Shown one piece after another: positions 6,472-13,301 of a stretch of DNA of 64,000 nucleotides; positions within the stretch are counted from its first letter, which is position 1, and each line of letters starts with the position of its first letter. This stretch comes from Nocardioides cavernae (lineage in GTDB: Bacteria; Actinomycetota; Actinomycetes; Propionibacteriales; Nocardioidaceae): the NCBI RefSeq assembly GCF_016907475.1, contig NZ_JAFBCA010000001.1, positions 3,038,001-3,102,000 of the forward strand, written 5' to 3'. The translations under genes were made by a program, and so were the position numbers. The notes under the pieces are model-generated. The model had not been told where the DNA came from. It saw only the letters and a list, made by a program, of their open reading frames with translations, and searched no databases.

Positions 6472-8174
6472 GGGTGCTCCTCGGTGAGGACGGAGGAGAG
6501 GTAGGGGGTGCGCTCGTGCAGGTCGCCCGCCGCCCGGTCGGCCAGGGCGTAGAGCGGCCCGGCGATCACCGACAGCAGCACGCTGGCCGCGACGAGACCG
6601 CCTGCCGGCAGCAGCATGCCGAGGGGGGAGTGGCGGGTGTCGTCCCCCGCCTCGATCAGCGTGAACAGGTCGCGGTCGGGCTCGCTGTCGTCGCCGAGGC
6701 GGCGGGCCTCCTCGATGTCACGCCGCGACACGGTGCCCGCGGCGGTGTGCACGTGGCCCCGGTGCTGGTGCATCGCGCGGGTGTCGTGCCCGGGCACCGG
6801 CTCGGTCGCCGCCCCGCCGGCGGTCTCGCCGATGGCCTCGAGCGCCTCGTGGGCCTCGCGGGGGGTGCGCCAGAACGCCACGGCCCACGTCTTCGCGACG
6901 GCGTACAGCGTCAGCAGGCTGGTGGCTGCGCCGGCGGCCACGAGCGTCCAGGCGAGCGGGCTGCCGTCGAGCTGCGCGGCCTGGAACAGCCCGACCTTGC
7001 CGATGAAGCCGGAGAACGGTGGGATGCCCGCGAGGTTCATCGCCGGCACGAAGAAGAGCACGGCCAGCACCGGCGCGATGCGCGCCAGCCCTCCGATGCG
7101 CATCAGCGCGGTGCTGCCGGCCCGGCGCTCGACGAGGCCGAGGACGAGGAAGAGCGCCGTCTGGATGGTGATGTGGTGGACGACGTAGAACGTCGTGCCT
7201 GCCGTGCCGGTGCGGCTGTCGAGCGCGATGCCGAGGATCAGGTAGCCGATGTGGCTGACCAGAGTGAAGGACAGCATGCGCTTGATGTCGGACTGGGCGA
7301 TCGCGCCGAGGATGCCGATGATCATGGTCAGGAGCGCGGCCCACAGGAGCAGGTCGGTGAGCGGGCTGTCAGGGAAGAGCAGGGTCTGCATGCGCAGGAT
7401 CGCGTAGACGCCGACCTTGGTGAGCAGCCCGGCGAACACCGCCGTGACCGGCGCGGGCGCGGTGGGGTAGCTGTCCGGCAGCCACAGCGACAGGGGGAAG
7501 ACGGCCGCCTTGATGGCGAACGTCGTCAGCAGCAGCAGCTGGATCATCATCGACACGTGGTCGGGCAGCTCCGCGAGCCGCTCGGCGAGGTGGGCGAGGG
7601 TGAGCGTGCCGGTGGCCGCGTACGTCACCGCCAGGCTGATGAGGAACAGCGTCGACGAGAGCAGGTTGACCAGCACGTAGATCGTGCCGGCGCGGACCCG
7701 GGCCGCCGTGCCGCCGAGCGTCAGCAGGACGTAGCTGGCGAACAGCAGCATCTCGAAGCTGACGAACAGGTTGAACAGGTCGCCGGCGAGGAACGCGTTG
7801 GCCACGCCTGCCACCAGCACGAGGAACGTCGGGTGGTAGACCGAGATCGGCGCACCCTCCTCGTCCTCCGTCATGCCCTGCCCGACGGAGTAGGCGAGGA
7901 CCGCCAGGGTCACGATGGCGCTGACCAGCAGCATCAGGGCGGCGAGCCGGTCGGCGACGAGGACGATGCCGAGGGTCTCGGGCCACGCGCCGATCCACAC
8001 GGTCTGCGGGCCGTGCCGGTCCGCCTGCACCAGGAGCACGGCCGCCACGACGACGACGGAGCCGAGCACGGCGAGGCTGAGCCAGCGCTGGATGCGCGGG
8101 TGGTGCAGCAGCGCGAGCGAGGCACCCGCTCCGAGGATCGGAAGCAGGACGGGGAGGGGGACGAGGGAGTTCAC
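6468..8174 (-). CDS. mrpD: Mrp/Mnh antiporter subunit D (NuoN/NuoM-like)
   Basis: 568 residues, about 14 membrane helices, homologous to complex I proton-pumping subunits. Seen: LFNLFVSFEMLLFASYVLL (with the conserved Glu), FAIKAAVFPLSLWLPDSYPT (conserved Lys in the channel), APVTAVFAGLLTKVGVYAI, and LSFTLVSHIGYLILG. A hydrophilic insertion of about 70 residues (EALEAIGETAGG to FTLIEAGDD) sits before the last helix and is histidine- and acid-rich. ATGA overlap with mrpC. Confidence 0.96.
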   Translation of the reverse strand: MNSLVPLPVLLPILGAGASLALLHHPRIQRWLSLAVLGSVVVVAAVLLVQADRHGPQTVWIGAWPETLGIVLVADRLAALMLLVSAIVTLAVLAYSVGQGMTEDEEGAPISVYHPTFLVLVAGVANAFLAGDLFNLFVSFEMLLFASYVLLTLGGTAARVRAGTIYVLVNLLSSTLFLISLAVTYAATGTLTLAHLAERLAELPDHVSMMIQLLLLTTFAIKAAVFPLSLWLPDSYPTAPAPVTAVFAGLLTKVGVYAILRMQTLLFPDSPLTDLLLWAALLTMIIGILGAIAQSDIKRMLSFTLVSHIGYLILGIALDSRTGTAGTTFYVVHHITIQTALFLVLGLVERRAGSTALMRIGGLARIAPVLAVLFFVPAMNLAGIPPFSGFIGKVGLFQAAQLDGSPLAWTLVAAGAATSLLTLYAVAKTWAVAFWRTPREAHEALEAIGETAGGAATEPVPGHDTRAMHQHRGHVHTAAGTVSRRDIEEARRLGDDSEPDRDLFTLIEAGDDTRHSPLGMLLPAGGLVAASVLLSVIAGPLYALADRAAGDLHERTPYLSSVLTEEHP

Positions 8175-8662
8175 GTCGACCTCATCTCCTCGGCGTCGGC
8201 GGCGAGCGGGTCGTCGTCCGGGCCCTGGCCGTGGTCTCCGCTGGAGTCGTCGCCGGGGTAGTCGGACGTCGTGGCCTCGTAGGCCTCCGACGTCACGTCC
8301 CGCAGTGCGAGCCTGCGGATGGTGTCGTCCTCGATGTCGTCCTGCACGTCGTCGTGGCCGTTGAGCTGCCAGCTGCGGTAGGCCATGGCGAGCACGAACG
8401 CCGTGGTCGCGAGTGTGATGACGATGGCGGTGAGCACCATCGCCTGGGGGAGCGGGTCCGTGAGGCCGGTGGTGTCACCGCCCTTCGACACGATCGGGGC
8501 GCGTCCCGCGGGACCGCCGGCGACCATGAAGCAGAGGCTGACACCGTTGCCGATCATGACGATGCCGATCAGCACGCGCGAGAGGCTGCGCTCGAGCACC
8601 AGGTAGACACCGCAGCCGAGGAGGGCGGCGGCGACGAGGACGAGGGTCAGGTTGATGGTCAT
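8171..8662 (-). CDS. mrpC: Mrp/Mnh antiporter subunit C (NuoK-like) with acidic tail
   Basis: 163 residues. The first ~110 are the three-helix NuoK/MnhC core (GCGVYLVLERSLSRVLIGIVMIGNGVSL, then DPLPQAMVLTAIVITLATTAF). A roughly 55-residue tail rich in Asp/Glu/Ser follows, absent from the typical ~115-residue MrpC. The start at 8662 overlaps the mrpA stop by 4 bp. The tail should face the cytoplasm; its role is unknown. Confidence 0.94.
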   Translation of the reverse strand: MTINLTLVLVAAALLGCGVYLVLERSLSRVLIGIVMIGNGVSLCFMVAGGPAGRAPIVSKGGDTTGLTDPLPQAMVLTAIVITLATTAFVLAMAYRSWQLNGHDDVQDDIEDDTIRRLALRDVTSEAYEATTSDYPGDDSSGDHGQGPDDDPLAADAEEMRST

Positions 8663-11535
8663 GCGGCCTCCGCCTGCGCCTCGCGCATGGCACGCTGGAT
8701 GTCGCGGTCGATGTGGGAGCCGAGGGCGCGCAGCAGGTCGAGCACCAGTCCGACGACGACCAGGTAGACCCCGACGTCGAAGAGGACCGACGAGACCAGG
8801 TGCAGGTCGCCGAGCAGCGGCAGGTGCAGGTCGATCACCGCGGACTGGAGCACCACACCGCCGAAGGCCATCGGCAGGAGCGCAGCCAGCGCCGCAACGG
8901 CGAGGCCGCCCCCGATCAGGCGCCCGGCGTCCACCGGTGCCGCCTCGTCGAGCTCGTAGCGACCGCCGGCGAGGTAGCGCACGACCAGCGCCAGCCCGGT
9001 GGTCATGCCCGCCGCGAAGCCACCGCCGGGCTCGTTGTGGCCGACGAGCAGGAGGTAGATCGAGATGACGACCAGCGTGTGGAAGAGCAGTCGCACGATG
9101 ACCTCGAAGATGATCGAGCGCTTGTCCGGCGGCAGCGTCCGTGAGCCGGGAAGCCAGGCACGCCGTCCCGGAGCGGTGGCGACCTTCTCGACGCCGGCCG
9201 GGTAGGGGATGTCGTGGACGCGACGGATGTCGGCGCCGCGGGCGTTGACGTACACGAGGCTGGCGACGCCCGTCGCTGCGGCCACGAGCACCGCGAGCTC
9301 GCCGAGCGTGTCCCAGGCACGGGTGTCGACGAGGATGACGTTGACGATGTTGCCGCCACCGCCGAACTCGAGTGCCTGCTCCGGCAGGGCCAGGGAGACG
9401 GGGTCGGCGGTGCGCGCCGCGCCCGCCACCAGGAGGAAGCCGGCGGTCACGACCGCCACGGCCACGCCCAGCGCGACGCGGAGGTAGCGCTGGCGGCTCA
9501 GCGGGCGGTCGGTGAAGTACTCGGGGAGCCGGCGCAGGGCCAGCACGAAGACCACCACGGTCAGCGTCTCGACCAGTGCCTGGGTGAGGGCGAGGTCGGG
9601 CGCGCCCTGCAGGACGAAGAGGAGGGCCGTGCCGTAGCCGGTGACGCCGACGAGCAGGACCGCGCGGATGCGGCGCCGCGAGCGCGCCGTCATCACGGCT
9701 GCTCCGACGATGACGGCGCCGATGACCGCCTGCGCGGGGTTGTCCCATGCCATCACCTGCACGTCGCCGAGGCCACCGAGCAACGTCGAGCCCGGCAGCA
9801 GCACCAGCACGATCAGGATGATCGCGAGGTACGCCGCAGCGGAGCCGCGCTGCACGACACCGGTGACCTCGACCGCCGTGCGGTCGAGCAGGCGCATGCC
9901 GCCGCGGTAGGCCCGCTCCAGGCTCCAGTCGTGGACCAGTGCGGCCTGCACTCGGGCGACCGGCTCGCGGGCGACGAACAGCGCGGCACCCGCGGCGAGC
10001 GTGACGAGGGTGAGCACCAGGGGCAGCCCGACGCCGTGCCACAGCGAGAGCTCGGGCTCGTGGGCCCCGGGCGGGAACTCGTCGGCCTGGGGGTCGAGGA
10101 TCGTGGTGAGCGGCGCACCGAGGAAGCCGAGCACCAGCGAGAGCGCCGCCAGGACGACGGGGGCCGCGATGAACGCGGGCGAGGGGGAGTGGACCGACAC
10201 CGGAGCCTCCACCTCCCGGTTGCCGAAGGCGCCCCACACGAAGCGGGCAGAGTAGGCGGCGGTGAGGATCGACCCGAGGACCACCCCGAGGACGAGCAGC
10301 CAGCCACCCGTCGTACCGATCCCGGTGCCGTCACCGTCGCGGGCGACGTCGACGAGCGCGACCAGCACGCTCTCCTTGGCGACATAGCCGAGGAGCGGGG
10401 GGAGACCCGCCATCGACGCGGCGGCGAGGGTCGCGGCGACGGCAAGGACCGGCAGCCGGCGGCCGAGGCCGGTCAGCTCACGCAGGTCACGCGTGCCGGT
10501 GCTGTGGTCGATCACGCCGACGACCAGGAAGAGGGTCGCCTTGAACAAGGCGTGGGCGAGCAGGAGGGCGAGCCCGGCGAGCATCGCGCTGCGGGTGCCG
10601 GTGCCGAGGACGAGCACGAGGAAGCCGAGCTGGCTGACTGTGCCGTAGGCGAGGAGCAGCTTGAGGTCGTTCTGGCGGAGCGCTCGTACGCCGCCGAGGA
10701 CCATCGTCGCGAGGCCGAGGCCCAGGAGCACCGTGCGCCATCCGGTCACGCCGGCGAAGGCGGGCGCCAGGAGCGCGACGAGGTAGACGCCGGCCTTGAC
10801 CATCGACGCCGCGTGCAGGTAGGCGCTGACGGGGGTCGGTGCCGCCATGGCCGACGGGAGCCAGAAGTGGAAGGGGAGCAGGGCCGACTTGCTGATGGCA
10901 CCCACCAGGAGGAGGTGAACACCGATGGTCACGGCCACGCCCGTGGGCGGGTCGGCCAGGATCTCGGTGATGCGGAACGTCCCGGCGGCCCGCCCGATGA
11001 CGATCGCGCCCACGAGGAGCACGAGGCCGCCGAACGTGGTCACCACGAGCGCCTGGATGGCAGCGCGGCGGCTGGCCCGCCGCTCCGAGTCGTGCCCGAT
11101 CAGGAGGAAGGAGAAGACGGTCGTGAGCTCCCAGAACACGTAGAGCAGCAGCAGGTCGTCGGCCAGGACCAGGCCGAGCATCGAGGCCACGAAGGCGACG
11201 AGCACGCCGGCGAAGCGCGGGACGCCCGGCTCGTCGTCGTCGAAGTACCACGCGCAGTAGGCCAGCACGAGCGCGCCGATGCCGAGCACGATCAGCGACA
11301 TAACCCACTGGAGGGTGCCCATGGCGAGGGCCAGGTCCATGCCGATGCTGCCGACCCACGGGTGGACCTCGACGAGCGTCTCGCCGTCGTCGACTGCGGC
11401 GCCCTGTGCGGCGACCCACGCCGTACCGGCCAGTGGCACCAGCGCGATGGCCAGGAAGGCGCGTCTGCCGGCACGGAGCAACAGCCACGGAGACACGACC
11501 GCCGCCGCCAGCAGAGCGGCGATCAGCAACAGCAC
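8659..11535 (-). CDS. mrpA: Mrp/Mnh antiporter subunit A fused to subunit B
   Basis: 958 residues. Residues 1 to about 500 are the NuoL-like proton channel (DLLLLYVFWELTTVFSFLLIG, KSALLPFHFWLPSAMAAPTP, YGTVSQLGFLVLVLG, HALFKATLFLVVG). Then come a DUF4040-like part (GVTGYGTALLFVLQGAPDLALTQ, about 645-665) and a C-terminal MnhB domain from about residue 805 (RSIIFEVIVRLLFHTLVVIS, GHNEPGGGFAAGM). There is no separate mrpB, so the fusion supplies it. First gene of the mrpAB-C-D-E-F-G operon. GTG start, hydrophobic from residue 1. Confidence 0.96.
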   Translation of the reverse strand: MLLLIAALLAAAVVSPWLLLRAGRRAFLAIALVPLAGTAWVAAQGAAVDDGETLVEVHPWVGSIGMDLALAMGTLQWVMSLIVLGIGALVLAYCAWYFDDDEPGVPRFAGVLVAFVASMLGLVLADDLLLLYVFWELTTVFSFLLIGHDSERRASRRAAIQALVVTTFGGLVLLVGAIVIGRAAGTFRITEILADPPTGVAVTIGVHLLLVGAISKSALLPFHFWLPSAMAAPTPVSAYLHAASMVKAGVYLVALLAPAFAGVTGWRTVLLGLGLATMVLGGVRALRQNDLKLLLAYGTVSQLGFLVLVLGTGTRSAMLAGLALLLAHALFKATLFLVVGVIDHSTGTRDLRELTGLGRRLPVLAVAATLAAASMAGLPPLLGYVAKESVLVALVDVARDGDGTGIGTTGGWLLVLGVVLGSILTAAYSARFVWGAFGNREVEAPVSVHSPSPAFIAAPVVLAALSLVLGFLGAPLTTILDPQADEFPPGAHEPELSLWHGVGLPLVLTLVTLAAGAALFVAREPVARVQAALVHDWSLERAYRGGMRLLDRTAVEVTGVVQRGSAAAYLAIILIVLVLLPGSTLLGGLGDVQVMAWDNPAQAVIGAVIVGAAVMTARSRRRIRAVLLVGVTGYGTALLFVLQGAPDLALTQALVETLTVVVFVLALRRLPEYFTDRPLSRQRYLRVALGVAVAVVTAGFLLVAGAARTADPVSLALPEQALEFGGGGNIVNVILVDTRAWDTLGELAVLVAAATGVASLVYVNARGADIRRVHDIPYPAGVEKVATAPGRRAWLPGSRTLPPDKRSIIFEVIVRLLFHTLVVISIYLLLVGHNEPGGGFAAGMTTGLALVVRYLAGGRYELDEAAPVDAGRLIGGGLAVAALAALLPMAFGGVVLQSAVIDLHLPLLGDLHLVSSVLFDVGVYLVVVGLVLDLLRALGSHIDRDIQRAMREAQAEAA

Positions 11536-11747
11536 AGGCGGTGGTCCTCGTCATCGGTGGAGTTTTCTCAACCGTACAGGCGCAGAACGGCTCATCCGGC
11601 CGCTCGAAGGGGCGCAGCGGAAAGATGGGGGACGGACCCCATGCCGGGGGGATCACACCGTTGTGGTTCCCCGATCCGCACTATCTGACATAATGTCAGT
11701 TATCGGCGAACCCGGTGGAGTCCATCCAGCAGGCAGTGCCGGCGTGT
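11536..11747. promoter_or_regulatory. mrp upstream region with palindrome CTGACAT-A-ATGTCAG at 11685-11699
   Basis: 212 bp without a gene. The 15-bp dyad CTGACAT-A-ATGTCAG is the most AT-rich stretch nearby and lies 150 bp before the mrpA start, in the right place for an operator or promoter of the Mrp operon. No protein can be assigned to it. Confidence 0.45.
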
Positions 11748-12017
11748 CTACTCGTGGTCCTCGACCGAAACCTCGCCGGGCCCGGTGATCGTCCAGATCT
11801 CGCCGTCGCACCAGCCAGCGTCGATCTGGACATACTCTTCGCCGTCGCCGTCGCCGTCCAGAACGTCGAGCGCGGCACGACTGCAACCTTGAAACCCGTG
11901 GTTCCACTCGCCACCGTCCGGTCGCAACTCATCCCCTCGGATGGTCAAGGGTTCGCTGGTCTGGTTGACCACGATGACGCTTCGTCCCAGGCCGGCGTCG
12001 CACCCAGCGAGCAGCAA
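11748..12017 (-). pseudogene. Putative lipoprotein, probably frameshifted at the signal peptide (89 aa intact part)
   Basis: The open frame starts at TTG 12017 and reads LLLAGCDAGLG, a lipobox with almost no residues before it. In another frame, ATG at 12045 gives MALVSARLRIA, a good n-region and start of h-region. Joining the two would recreate a standard lipoprotein signal. The mature part has VVVNQTSEPLTIRG, EWNHGFQGCS and DAGWCDGEIWTI, with a possible Cys pair. Either a one-base frameshift broke the gene or the sequence has an error here. No family is recognised. Confidence 0.45.
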
Positions 12018-12106
12018 TGCGCAACCGAGCGCTCACCAAAGCCATCGTCACCAGCGCGGAGCCGGCTGTCGTTCCCCGATCGCCTGGCTCCGTTGTGAGC
12101 GACAAC

Positions 12107-12316
12107 CTAGGCGAACTTGCCGTACTTCTTGTGCATGGCCTGCCTGGAGACGCCGAGCATCGTCCCGATCTCGGCCCAGGAGAATCCGTGGATCCGAGCC
12201 CGTCGTACGGCCACGGCCTCGGCTGCGGCCAGCTCGTGCTTGGCGCGGGCGATGCGCATCAGCTCTTCCAGGGGGTTTTCCTCCCCCGGGTCCTCGGCGT
12301 CGATTGCAGTCCTCAT
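12107..12316 (-). CDS. Small helix-turn-helix regulator (69 aa)
   Basis: Seen: an acidic N-terminus, a helix LEELMRIARAKHELAAAEAVAVRRAR, then the HTH FSWAEIGTMLGVSRQAMHKKYGKF ending almost at the C-terminus. This single-domain form is common in actinobacteria. Two identical-type dyads GTCAAC-N4-GTTGAC sit immediately upstream, and a TTGACA box is embedded in the distal one, so autoregulation is likely. The partner gene it may control is not evident; the broken lipoprotein lies downstream on the same strand. Confidence 0.75.
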   Translation of the reverse strand: MRTAIDAEDPGEENPLEELMRIARAKHELAAAEAVAVRRARIHGFSWAEIGTMLGVSRQAMHKKYGKFA

Positions 12317-12318
12317 GC

Positions 12319-12362
12319 GTCAACTGTCGTTGACATAACGCAGGTTGTCAACCTTCGTTGAC
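12319..12362 (-). promoter_or_regulatory. Twin operator dyads GTCAAC-N4-GTTGAC before the HTH gene
   Basis: Dyad 1 at 12319-12334 and dyad 2 at 12347-12362 have the same arms and 4-nt spacers and are 28 bp apart centre to centre. Dyad 1 is 2 bp from the ATG, so a bound regulator would cover the start site. Dyad 2 contains a minus-strand TTGACA (12346-12351) that could be the -35 box. Confidence 0.65.
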
Positions 12363-12404
12363 GATCTGCCGACCAACGCGGAGGCTCCGAGTCACGTCGT
12401 GACC

Positions 12405-12800
12405 TCACGCCTCCGCGATCTTCCGACCGGCGCGCGGTTGCTCCTTCGTCAGGTGGAGCAGCCACTGCGAGCCACCGGTATGGATCAGCGCGAGGCGTCG
12501 GGAGCCCTCACGACCGTGCAGGGTGAGGACGAGTCGCCGTTCGTCGCGCGAGTGCTCCTCCCAGGTCCCGGTGTCGGCGACGGACTTGTGCTCGTCCTCG
12601 TAGTCGACGTGGTCCAGGTCGTGGTCGTCCACCGCGATGGCCAATCGGTCGTGGCGACCGTCCTCCGGCAGCCCCTTGGGCACCGCCCAGCTGCGCAGCA
12701 CCCCGTCCTCCTCGAGCCGCAGGTCGAAGTGCGGGCTCGGCCGTCGGTGGTCGTGCAGGACGAACCTGGGCAGCTCCGGCACGGAAGGATCCCGCCTCAC
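12405..12800 (-). CDS. Stand-alone LigD-type 3'-phosphoesterase-like domain protein (131 aa)
   Basis: Seen: FVLHDHRRPSPHFDLRLEEDGVLRSWAVPKG, the first motif of the phosphoesterase module of bacterial NHEJ ligase LigD, with the histidine and HFDLRLE metal/phosphate residues kept. The usual second block (VPEGEYG...WDRG) is replaced by a shorter KSVADTGTWEEHS, so catalysis is uncertain. C-terminal WLLHLTKEQ matches the end of the domain. The known family trims 3' ends of DNA/RNA. GTG at 12800 overlaps the thioesterase stop by 4 bp, so the two form an operon. No ligase or polymerase domain is present. Confidence 0.8.
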   Translation of the reverse strand: MRRDPSVPELPRFVLHDHRRPSPHFDLRLEEDGVLRSWAVPKGLPEDGRHDRLAIAVDDHDLDHVDYEDEHKSVADTGTWEEHSRDERRLVLTLHGREGSRRLALIHTGGSQWLLHLTKEQPRAGRKIAEA

Positions 12801-13237
12801 CCGAGGCGTCGGAGCTGGTACGTCCCGACGGTCGTCGCCACGACCTCGCCTGCGGCGTCGGTGAGCGTCGCCTCGAGCTCGAACTCGCCCCGGCCCGTCG
12901 CCAGCGCGTCGGCACGCACCCGCGCGACCTCGTCCTCCGACAGCGACGCCGAGGCGCGTACGACGCCCAGCGCGGGCCGGCGGAACCTGATCGCGGACTC
13001 CTTGACGAGCGGCACGAACCCGGCGAGCTCGCCCTCCAGGTCGAAGGTGGTCAGGCTCAGCAGCCCACCCAGCATCTCGGCAACGCTGAACAAGGAACCG
13101 GCGTAGGTGACACCGAAGTGGTTGACGTTGGGCTCCGGCGGCAGCTCGGCCGCGGCGAAACCCGGTCGGACCTCGATGACGCGGATCCCCATGGCCTCCA
13201 GGATCGGGACCGACCCAACGGCCTGGACTGCCTCCAC
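12797..13237 (-). CDS. Hotdog-fold thioesterase-like protein (DUF4442/PaaI type, 146 aa)
   Basis: Seen: hotdog core with GIRVIEVRPGFAAAELPPEPN, HFGVTYAGSLFSVAEMLGG (the helix and Asn/His region of YiiD-C/PaaI-like thioesterases) and paired strands GRGEFELEATLTDAAGEVVAT. The start is chosen as GTG 13237 because a minus-strand promoter TTGCGG-17-TATACG inside and beside the RAE places the first transcribed base on this codon; an ATG at 13255 is also in frame but only 4 bp from the RAE. It shares the RAE with helR and is followed by the phosphoesterase gene. The acyl substrate is unknown. Confidence 0.78.
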   Translation of the reverse strand: MEAVQAVGSVPILEAMGIRVIEVRPGFAAAELPPEPNVNHFGVTYAGSLFSVAEMLGGLLSLTTFDLEGELAGFVPLVKESAIRFRRPALGVVRASASLSEDEVARVRADALATGRGEFELEATLTDAAGEVVATTVGTYQLRRLG

Positions 13238-13243
13238 TCTCAA

Positions 13244-13272
13244 CGTATAGGCCATCAGGGGGCTTGCCGCAA
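13244..13272 (-). promoter_or_regulatory. Leftward RAE promoter TTGCGG-17-TATACG
   Basis: The -35 TTGCGG (13267-13272) is the right half of the RAE read on the minus strand. The -10 TATACG (13244-13249) is 17 bp away and ends 6 nt before GTG 13237, predicting a leaderless transcript. Confidence 0.6.
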
Positions 13273-13278
13273 GGCCCC
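13259..13278. promoter_or_regulatory. Rifamycin-associated element (RAE)
   Basis: GGGGCTTGCCGCAAGGCCCC is a full match to the RAE consensus known from actinomycetes (GGGGCTTGC-N-GCAAGGCCCC), a cis-element that drives rifamycin-induced genes, including helR and rifamycin-modifying enzymes. It lies between the helR start (13302) and the divergent thioesterase gene, and both directions have TTGC of the element in the -35 position. Confidence 0.9.
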
Positions 13279-13294
13279 GGTCAGGCTTCACACT
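13264..13294 (+). promoter_or_regulatory. helR: Rightward RAE promoter for helR
   Basis: TTGCCG (13264-13269) inside the RAE as -35, and CACACT (13289-13294) as -10, 7 nt before GTG 13302. The 19-bp spacer is long; TTCACA at 13287 would give 17. A leaderless helR mRNA is predicted. Confidence 0.5.
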
Positions 13295-13301
13295 GCACGG
13301 C

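Noticed and set aside
9214..11688. An 824-residue plus-strand open frame over mrpA
   Set aside because: The composition is highly charged and low in hydrophobics, with no domain. It is the mirror of the conserved MrpAB protein.
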